Shown here in pieces: positions 49,187 to 54,285 of a stretch of 54,285 bases of DNA. Numbering within the stretch: position 1 is the stretch's first letter; every line of letters starts with the position of its first letter. Location: the NCBI GenBank assembly GCA_030530315.1, contig JAUMVG010000003.1, positions 1-54,285 on the forward strand. The letters are read 5' to 3'. The notes below the pieces were generated by a model. The model was not told where the DNA came from and ran no database searches. It saw only the letters and a list, made by a program, of their open reading frames with translations. The stretch comes from Clostridia bacterium (GTDB taxonomy: Bacteria; Bacillota; Clostridia; Christensenellales; Aristaeellaceae). The position numbers were made by a program, and so were the translations under genes.

Positions 49187-49768
49187 ATGATGAAACGCTT
49201 TGCGGCACTGCTGCTCACACTGTGCGTTTTCGCGCTGTCCGGAGCGATTGTCGCAGAAAAGACCGGGGTCTGGATCGCAGCCGCGGAAGCCGCCGGGAAT
49301 GCGCCTGAAGCAGACGCCGAGGTTGGCGCCGAATCGTCCGAAGGCCCCGCGGAGGAAGCCGCGCCAGAGGAAAGTACCGAAGCCAATGAAGAATCGACCG
49401 AAGTCGGCTCCGATGGACTTCCCGCCCCGGGCTATGTGCTGGTGACCGCCTCGGGCCTTACCGGCTGGCTCCCGCTGCCGGCGGAGGGCGAAAAGACCTT
49501 CCCCCTCCCCCAGGTCATGCCCGACGGTACCCAGACGCTGAACCTCATCCACCTGACCCCGGACAGCGTGTATATGGAGGACTCCACCTGCGAAAACCAC
49601 GACTGCATCGGCCAGGGGATCGTCTCCTTTGAAAACAAGGAGGAACGCATCCTCGGCAACATGATCGTCTGCCTGCCCAACCAGGTGCTGCTGGAGCTGT
49701 ACACCGCGGAGGAGGTCGCCGAACTGGTCGCCATGGGCATGCCCGCGCCACAGTCCAAAGTGGAATGA
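49187..49768 (+). CDS. exported NusG domain II protein with acidic linker
   Basis: A 193-residue protein. Membrane-spanning N-terminus (about 5-24) without a lipobox cysteine; an acidic Ala/Glu/Ser linker (about 40-80); NusG domain II (about 90-180) with VYMEDSTCENHDC and MIVCLPNQVLLEL, matching the 46961-47389 product. It begins 69 bases after apbE with a CGGAGG site, so it is likely co-transcribed. Two different NusG-II proteins in one locus suggests separate membrane and longer-reach roles. Confidence 0.8.
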   Translation: MMKRFAALLLTLCVFALSGAIVAEKTGVWIAAAEAAGNAPEADAEVGAESSEGPAEEAAPEESTEANEESTEVGSDGLPAPGYVLVTASGLTGWLPLPAEGEKTFPLPQVMPDGTQTLNLIHLTPDSVYMEDSTCENHDCIGQGIVSFENKEERILGNMIVCLPNQVLLELYTAEEVAELVAMGMPAPQSKVE

Positions 49769-49802
49769 CTTCCGGGGCAATGTTGCTCCGACTTGAAAAC
49801 AG

Positions 49803-49873
49803 GAAGATCCTTCGCTTCGCTCAGGATGACCACATTGAAACGCCCGTCATCCTGAACAAAGTGAAGGATCTTC
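49803..49873. repeat. inverted repeat with GATCCTTC arms
   Basis: GAAGATCCTTC (49803-49813) pairs with GAAGGATCTTC (49863-49873), and TCAGGATGAC (49821-49830) pairs with GTCATCCTGA (49846-49855). A T-rich tail follows. It probably also ends transcription of the flavin operon. Confidence 0.75.
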
Positions 49874-49949
49874 TTTAATTATTCCTTATGGAAACAATTC
49901 AATGGTCAGCCCGGCAGGCGCCTGCGATAAGCGCCTGTCGGCGGCCCGA

Positions 49950-51044
49950 TCACTTCCCGAAATAGGCGCGGATCTCCTCCATCCGGGCACTCTGCGCCAC
50001 GTGGAAGGGACACCGGCCGTCGCAGTGGCCGCAGGCGACGCAGTCCTGCGCGGTGCGCTCCAGCGCCCTGTAGTGCTCCGCCGCCATGCCGTCCCCGGCC
50101 CGCGCCAGGTCGTAGTACTTGTTGATCAGGCCGATGTCCAGGCCCATCGGACACGGCTGGCAGTGGTTGCAGTACACGCAGCGCCCCCAGGCGTCCGCCG
50201 GGGCGAAGGTGCCCAGCACGCCGTAGTCCAGCGCCTCCTCGGGCTGGTCGCAGTAGGCCAGCAGCTGCTCCACCTCGCTGATGTCCTTGAAGCCGGGCAG
50301 CACCGTCAGCACGCCGGGCTTGTCCAGCGCGTAGCGGAGGCACTGCCAGGGTGTCAGCGCCCGCCCGAAGGGCGAGGTGGCCGCGTCCAGCATCTGCCCG
50401 CCGGAGAAGGGCTTCATCACCGATATGCCCACCCCCAGGCGCTCGCACTTGCGGTACAGCTCCGCGCGCTCGTCCACGCCGCCGTGGGCATACTCGCCCT
50501 GGCCGTAGTCGTAGCCGGGATTGATGGAGAACATCAGCATGTCCGGCTCGGCCTCGTCGATGATCCGGCTGGCCACCGCCGGGGTGTGGGAGGACACGCC
50601 GATGTGCCGCACCGCGCCGGCCTTTTTCATGGACAGCAGGTAGTCGTACACGCCGTTGGCCTTGTAGGTCTCCCAGTCGGAGTCCTCGTCCTGGCAGTGG
50701 ATGAAGCCGTAGTCGATGTAGTCCGTCTTGAGGACCTTCAGCTGCCGCTCCAGCGAGCGCTTGACCGGGTCCAGCTCCAGCGACCAGCCGTATTCGCCCT
50801 TGCTGTAGTCTGCGCCGAAGTGTATCTGGTAGAAGATGCTGCCGCGCACGTCGCTCAGCGCCTCGCCGTAGATGGGAAAGCTGTCGCCGTGTCCCGCGGC
50901 CAGGTCGAAATAGTTGACGCCCCCCTCATAGGCCCTGCGCAGCGCCCGGACACCCTCGTCCATCCCCGCCTCGTGCGTATAGGACGAGCCGAGGCCGATC
51001 TCGCTGATCCTGTCCCCCGTGCGCCTGTTTACCCTGTACTTCAT
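49950..51044 (-). CDS. aldo/keto reductase with C-terminal 4Fe-4S domain
   Basis: A 364-residue enzyme. Residues 1-270 are an aldo/keto-reductase barrel (GLGSSYTHEAG...GVNYFDLAAGHGDS, DYIDYGFIHCQDEDSDW, IGVSSHTPAVA). Residues about 280-345 hold two ferredoxin-like cysteine groups, CVYCNHCQPCPMG and CVACGHCDGRCPF. The barrel normally reduces carbonyls with NADPH and the clusters suggest electron exchange with ferredoxin. Substrate unknown. It has its own promoter with a palindrome over the -10 box. Confidence 0.9.
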   Translation of the reverse strand: MKYRVNRRTGDRISEIGLGSSYTHEAGMDEGVRALRRAYEGGVNYFDLAAGHGDSFPIYGEALSDVRGSIFYQIHFGADYSKGEYGWSLELDPVKRSLERQLKVLKTDYIDYGFIHCQDEDSDWETYKANGVYDYLLSMKKAGAVRHIGVSSHTPAVASRIIDEAEPDMLMFSINPGYDYGQGEYAHGGVDERAELYRKCERLGVGISVMKPFSGGQMLDAATSPFGRALTPWQCLRYALDKPGVLTVLPGFKDISEVEQLLAYCDQPEEALDYGVLGTFAPADAWGRCVYCNHCQPCPMGLDIGLINKYYDLARAGDGMAAEHYRALERTAQDCVACGHCDGRCPFHVAQSARMEEIRAYFGK

Positions 51045-51121
51045 ATGCCTTCCCCCCTGTTTTCCGCGCTCTGCCCCCCCGTGTTTCCGCAGTCCTGCGT
51101 CACCGGCGGGGACAATCGCTC

Positions 51122-51157
51122 ATAGTATGATTATACTATTCTCATTCTAAAATGCAA
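51122..51157 (-). promoter_or_regulatory. aldo/keto reductase promoter with operator-like palindrome
   Basis: Minus strand: TTGCAT (51152-51157), 16-base spacer, TATAAT (51130-51135). The perfect palindrome arms ATAGTAT/ATACTAT with a four-base centre (51122-51139) cover the -10 box, as expected for a repressor site. Confidence 0.6.
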
Positions 51158-51457
51158 CAGGATTCGGGATGGATTTTTCGATCTGGCAACGCGGAGCGGA
51201 GGGAGGCGATGCTGTAGCATCGTTGACCGAAGCAACGCTAAGCCAGAGCGGAAAAGGCGCCCAAAGATGTTGCGGTTTAGATTGAGAAGAGTATAATATA
51301 TCAAACCGGGGCCCGACGCAAGGCTTCGCTTCCGCGCGGGAAGGCCCGCCGGGATCGATTCAAAAACCATTGGACAGGCCGCGGAAAATATGATAGGATA
51401 AAGAGACGGGATATGGCTCCCGCTCTGTTGACATTATTCAAATCGGGGGATGAAACC
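51158..51457 (+). other. upstream region of cysE with promoter
   Basis: Contains a CGATGCT/AGCATCG hairpin near 51207-51222, then TTGCGG, 16-base spacer, TATAAT (51270-51297), giving a leader of about 155 bases. No T-box motif (AGGGTGGNACCGCG) is seen. A nearer weak promoter around 51373-51400 is possible. Confidence 0.5.
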
Positions 51458-52417
51458 ATGACCGAAGCAAACGACCGCTTCGAGGCCCGCGTGCAGGCGC
51501 TGGCCGACCGCATATTGGACGACTATGGCAACGAGAGGGTCATCGACCGGCTGGAGATGTTCACCCAGCCCGACCGTCAGATCATCGAGGCGCTGATCGG
51601 CAAGCTGCTGCGCCTGGTGTTCCCCGGCTACTTCCGGGACTACACCTATCGCATCTACAACCCGAAGAACAACCTGTCCGCGCTGATCGAGGACGTGGCC
51701 TTCCATCTGAACCGCCAGATCGGCATCGCGCTGAAAGGCGGCGATCCGCGGGAGGATGAGTCGATCCAGCGCCGGGCCGAGGACATCACCGCCGCGTTCC
51801 TGGAGCGGCTTCCGGAGATACGCACCCTGGTGGAGACGGACCTGCAGGCCGCCTACGATGGGGACCCCGCCGCCTCCAGCAAGGCGGAGGTCATCATCGC
51901 CTATCCCGGCATCTACGCCATCACCATCAACCGGCTGGCCCACGTGCTGTACCAGCTGGAGGTGCCGCTGATCCCCCGCATCATGACGGAGTACGCCCAC
52001 AGCAAGACCGGCATCGACATCCACCCCGGTGCGCAGATCGGGCGGTACTTCTTCATCGACCATGGCACCGGCATCGTCGTGGGCGAGACCACCGTCATCG
52101 GCGACAATGTGAAGGTCTATCAGGGCGTCACCCTGGGCGCGCTGTCCACCCGGGGCGGCCAGAAGCTGCACGGCAAGCGCCGCCACCCCACCATCGAGGA
52201 CAACGTGACCATCTACGCCGGCGCGTCCATCCTCGGCGGCGAGACGATCATCGGCCATGACTCCGTCATCGGCTCCAACGTCTTCATCACCCACCCCATC
52301 GCCCCCGGCACCCGGGTGAGCATCAAGAACCAGGAGCTGCTGTACAAGAACGGCCAGGGCTACGTGCTCCAGTCCGACATCCCCGAGGCCGACCCCGCCT
52401 GGTTTTACGTGATCTGA
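51458..52417 (+). CDS. cysE: serine O-acetyltransferase
   Basis: A 319-residue enzyme that acetylates serine to O-acetylserine, the first step of cysteine synthesis. The start MTEANDRFE follows GGGGGATG. The left-handed beta-helix of hexapeptide repeats (about 205-285) contains the catalytic region HPGAQIGRYFFIDHGTGIVVGETTVIGDNVKVYQGVTLGA. The length fits the longer EpsC/CysE subtype of Clostridia. It is followed by a terminator and by the rrf2 and cysK genes, giving a compact cysteine locus. Confidence 0.93.
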   Translation: MTEANDRFEARVQALADRILDDYGNERVIDRLEMFTQPDRQIIEALIGKLLRLVFPGYFRDYTYRIYNPKNNLSALIEDVAFHLNRQIGIALKGGDPREDESIQRRAEDITAAFLERLPEIRTLVETDLQAAYDGDPAASSKAEVIIAYPGIYAITINRLAHVLYQLEVPLIPRIMTEYAHSKTGIDIHPGAQIGRYFFIDHGTGIVVGETTVIGDNVKVYQGVTLGALSTRGGQKLHGKRRHPTIEDNVTIYAGASILGGETIIGHDSVIGSNVFITHPIAPGTRVSIKNQELLYKNGQGYVLQSDIPEADPAWFYVI

Positions 52418-52437
52418 GGGGCAAATTCTGCCTGTTT

Positions 52438-52470
52438 GCGGAGGCCCGCGTCGCGTTGCCTCCGCTTTTT
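52438..52470 (+). terminator. terminator of cysE
   Basis: Perfect stem GCGGAGGC/GCCTCCGC with a 12-base loop, followed by five T. Confidence 0.88.
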
Positions 52471-52500
52471 ACAGCCAGCTGACTTTTTTCACCTCCGCCC

Positions 52501-52532
52501 TTGAAATTCATACTCCCTATTGATATAATGGG
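52501..52532 (+). promoter_or_regulatory. rrf2 promoter with shared operator motif
   Basis: TTGAAA, 17-base spacer, TATAAT (52501-52529). CCTATTGATATAATGGG (52516-52532) covers the -10 box and recurs with two changes in the cysK promoter. Confidence 0.75.
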
Positions 52533-52558
52533 AATAGCGAATGACAGGAGGGTAAACG

Positions 52559-52963
52559 ATGATTTCGACAAAGGGCCGCTACGCGCTTCGGGTGATGATC
52601 GACCTCGCCGAACAGCAGTCGGAAGGCTATGTGCCGCTGAACGAGATCGCGGCGCGGCAGGAGATCTCCGTCAAGTACCTGGAACTGATCCTGAAATCGC
52701 TGGTGCAGAACAAGCTGCTGGAGGGCCAGCGCGGCAAGGGCGGCGGCTACCGCCTCACCCGCGCGCCGGAGGACTACACCGCGGGAGAGATCCTGGAGCT
52801 GACCGAGGGCACGCTGTCCCCCGTCGCCTGCCTGGCTCCCGGCGCGAAGCCCTGCCCCCGCTGCGACGGCTGCCGGACGCTGCCCCTGTGGCAGAGATTC
52901 GACGCGACGGTGCACGACTTCTTCTACGGGGTCACGCTGAGGGAACTGATGCGTAAAGATTGA
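52559..52963 (+). CDS. Rrf2-family transcriptional regulator
   Basis: A 134-residue winged-helix regulator of the Rrf2 (IscR/CymR/NsrR) family: MISTKGRYALRVMIDLAEQ...NEIAARQEISVKYLELILKSL...GKGGGYRLTRAPEDYTAGEILELTEG. Cysteines occur at CLAPGAKPCPRCDGCR, which could hold a cluster or sense redox; CymR, which controls cysteine genes, does not need one. Position between cysE and cysK suggests a cysteine regulator that also controls itself. The ribosome site is AGGAGG. Confidence 0.92.
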   Translation: MISTKGRYALRVMIDLAEQQSEGYVPLNEIAARQEISVKYLELILKSLVQNKLLEGQRGKGGGYRLTRAPEDYTAGEILELTEGTLSPVACLAPGAKPCPRCDGCRTLPLWQRFDATVHDFFYGVTLRELMRKD

Positions 52964-52978
52964 GTTACGCATCATTAT

Positions 52979-53011
52979 CCTATTGACATGATGGGTTTAT
53001 TGCGGTATACT
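52979..53011 (+). promoter_or_regulatory. cysK promoter with shared operator motif
   Basis: TTGACA (52983-52988), 17-base spacer, TATACT (53006-53011). CCTATTGACATGATGGG (52979-52995) covers the -35 box and matches the rrf2 promoter motif at 15 of 17 positions. Confidence 0.8.
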
Positions 53012-53038
53012 GTACAAAACGAACGGGAGATGAACGCC

Positions 53039-53131
53039 ATGCGTCGCGCGCCTTTCATGCACCTCAGCCGCGCCTGTCATATGAGCAGGTGTTGTTGTCG
53101 TGGAAGAAAGCCGCGTTTCTCCTGTCTGTAA
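53039..53131 (+). CDS. cysteine leader peptide of the cysK attenuator
   Basis: A 30-codon reading frame after GGGAG (nine-base spacing). Five of its codons are cysteine (TGT): one at 13, a run at 18-20 and one at 29. The middle reads [11 protein letters not shown], like poly-cysteine leader peptides known upstream of cysteine or sulfur genes in Actinobacteria. Its last codons and stop (53118-53131) form part of the antiterminator. A ribosome short of Cys-tRNA would pause at the CCC run. Inferred from sequence layout. Confidence 0.75.
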   Translation: MRRAPFMHLSRACHMSRCCCRGRKPRFSCL

Positions 53132-53200
53132 GCGTGCCTGTGCCGGCACGCCAGGTTCACCCCTATTACAGGAGATTCGCAAGGGATCTCCTGTTTTTTT
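53118..53200 (+). terminator. cysK attenuator: antiterminator and terminator
   Basis: Terminator: ACAGGAGAT (53168-53176) with ATCTCCTGT (53186-53194), then seven T. Alternative: TCTCCTGT (53118-53125), inside the leader frame, is exactly complementary to ACAGGAGA (53168-53175), the 5' arm. A hairpin GCGTGCC/GGCACGC (53132-53151) lies between. The two structures exclude each other. Confidence 0.85.
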
Positions 53201-53234
53201 CACTTCAATTTTCAAGGATGAAAGGAGTTTCACC

Positions 53235-54167
53235 ATGACCAGGATCTTCAAGAGCGCCGATCAGCTCATCGGCAACACCCCCCTCGTGGAGTTCACCCAC
53301 ATCGAAGCCGCGGAGGGCCTGAAGGCCACGCTGCTGGCGAAGCTGGAATACTTCAATCCCGCGGGCAGCGTGAAGGACCGCATCGCCCGGGCCATGATCG
53401 ACGACGCCGAGGCCAGCGGCGCGCTGAAGCCCGGCGCGACCATCATCGAGCCGACCTCCGGCAACACCGGCATCGGCCTGGCCGCCGTGGCCGCCGCCAG
53501 GGGCTACAGGATCATCATCGTCATGCCGGAAACCATGTCGGTGGAGCGCCGCCAGTTGATGAAGGCCTACGGCGCGGAGCTGGTGCTCACCGAGGGCAGC
53601 AAGGGCATGAAGGGCGCCATCGCCAAGGCCGACGAGCTGGCCGCGACCATCGAGAACAGCTTCATCCCCGCCCAGTTCGACAACCCCGCCAACCCGAAGG
53701 CCCACTTCGACACCACCGGCCCGGAGATCTGGGCGGACACCGACGGCAAGGTGGACATCTTCGTCGCGGGCGTGGGCACCGGCGGCACCATCACCGGCGT
53801 GGGCAAGTTCCTGAAGTCCAAGAACCCCGGCGTGAAGATCGTTGCCGTGGAGCCCGCCTCCTCCGCCGTGCTGTCCACCGGCGTGGCCGGCGCGCACAAG
53901 ATCCAGGGCATCGGCGCGGGCTTCGTGCCCAAGGTGCTGGACACCCAGGTCTACGACGAGATCATCGCCGTCGCCAACGAGGACGCCTTCACCACCGGCA
54001 AGGCCATCGGCCGCCAAGAGGGCGTGCTGGTGGGCATTTCCTCCGGCGCGGCGGCCTGGGCCGCCATCCAGCTGGCCAAGCGGCCGGAGAACGCGGGCAA
54101 GACCATCGTGGCGCTGCTGCCGGACACCGGCGACCGCTACCTCTCCACGCCGATGTTCAGCGAATAA
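53235..54167 (+). CDS. cysK: cysteine synthase A (O-acetylserine sulfhydrylase)
   Basis: A 310-residue PLP enzyme that makes cysteine from O-acetylserine and sulfide. The PLP lysine lies in NPAGSVKDR (about residue 43), with PTSGNTGIG binding substrate carboxylate and [12 protein letters not shown] holding the PLP phosphate. The start follows AAAGGAG. Expression appears to depend on the upstream promoter/operator and the leader-peptide attenuator. With cysE it completes the two-step pathway. Confidence 0.96.
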   Translation: MTRIFKSADQLIGNTPLVEFTHIEAAEGLKATLLAKLEYFNPAGSVKDRIARAMIDDAEASGALKPGATIIEPTSGNTGIGLAAVAAARGYRIIIVMPETMSVERRQLMKAYGAELVLTEGSKGMKGAIAKADELAATIENSFIPAQFDNPANPKAHFDTTGPEIWADTDGKVDIFVAGVGTGGTITGVGKFLKSKNPGVKIVAVEPASSAVLSTGVAGAHKIQGIGAGFVPKVLDTQVYDEIIAVANEDAFTTGKAIGRQEGVLVGISSGAAAWAAIQLAKRPENAGKTIVALLPDTGDRYLSTPMFSE

Positions 54168-54285
54168 ACCGTCGATCATCCCAAAAACGCCCGGGGGGCG
54201 GGGCCCCCAACCCGGGCCCCCCCCCCCCCCCATTATCCCCCAATACAGGGGTTTCAAACTACCCCCCCCCGGGCGGGCCCGGCTG
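54168..54285. other. low-quality window end
   Basis: Long C and G homopolymers dominate this end. It looks like poor-quality contig-end sequence rather than biology; no gene is called. Confidence 0.6.

Noticed and set aside
51298-51457. T-box leader in front of cysE
   Set aside because: No AGGGTGGNACCGCG or specifier-loop layout is present.
1-54285. tRNA, rRNA, prophage or transposase genes
   Set aside because: No cloverleaf with a conserved T-loop, no rRNA stretch and no phage or transposase motifs were seen in either strand.
54168-54285. Strange G/C-run structure at the end of the window
   Set aside because: Homopolymer runs and lack of coding suggest poor contig-end sequence rather than a biological element.

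Overview
The window looks like a piece of chromosome from a GC-rich anaerobic member of the Bacillota (Clostridia-like, possibly near Christensenellales; this placement is inference). The reasons are Gram-positive-style Shine-Dalgarno sites (AAGGAGG), many TTGACA/TATAAT-type promoters with 16-18 bp spacers, SpoIIE/RsbW/STAS partner-switching genes, an Rrf2-controlled cysteine locus, an NhaC antiporter, a radical SAM enzyme and a flavinylation/extracellular-electron-transfer locus of the kind known from Gram-positive bacteria. No rRNA, tRNA, prophage, transposase or CRISPR array is visible. Most secreted proteins have type I signal peptides; ApbE and one NusG-II protein have lipoboxes.

Layout. 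48-2106 (minus): membrane-lipid operon (small ORF, PlsC, PAP2, GtrA). 2204-3916 (minus): STAS, RsbW-like kinase, histidine phosphatase. 4014-8707 (plus): cobalamin-riboswitch operon btuFCD, a divergent PduO-type adenosyltransferase and a CbiR-like TIM-barrel enzyme, closed by a terminator, so one complete cobamide uptake and processing unit. 8911-16397: housekeeping and envelope genes (NlpC/P60, beta-helix protein, YqeY, split ChrA pair, ABM monooxygenase, C_GCAxxG protein, AraC regulator, HPr-like protein) plus a 320-bp hairpin-rich element. 16519-26516 (minus): MscS, a MATE-kinase fusion, an ABCG-like transporter whose permease carries seven 27-28-residue repeats, and three secreted proteins beside a LURP-one-related protein. 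26909-31370: HxlR/diaminopropionate ammonia-lyase divergent from radical SAM/NhaC. 31758-34262: GH2 glycosidase. 34431-39184 (minus): two more partner-switching units, one with a dCache-HAMP-SpoIIE phosphatase and one with two paralogous, possibly degenerate kinase-like proteins flanking a STAS protein. 39280-41839: HD hydrolase and MATE pump. 42127-49768: flavin locus with an FMN_bind-like MRPRP-repeat protein, a triple-FMN_bind fumarate-reductase-like flavoprotein, two NusG-II proteins, a Gx transporter and ApbE. 49950-54167: ferredoxin-type aldo/keto reductase, then cysE, rrf2 and cysK.

How the parts work together. In the flavin locus ApbE would attach FMN to the FMN_bind domains of the exported reductase, while the NusG-II and Gx proteins resemble EetA/EetB, which pass membrane electrons outward. 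In the cysteine locus CysE makes O-acetylserine and CysK turns it into cysteine. Control appears two-layered: a motif shared by the rrf2 and cysK promoters, and a cysK leader encoding a 30-residue peptide with a Cys-Cys-Cys run followed by mutually exclusive antiterminator and terminator hairpins. Three STAS proteins and several kinase-like proteins suggest a dense partner-switching network.

The most distinctive signals are the cysteine attenuator, the hairpin-array element at 14713-15033, the repeat-bearing ABC permease, the kinase-like/STAS triplet and the MRPRP-repeat FMN_bind-like protein. All calls come from reading sequence only; no database search was run.
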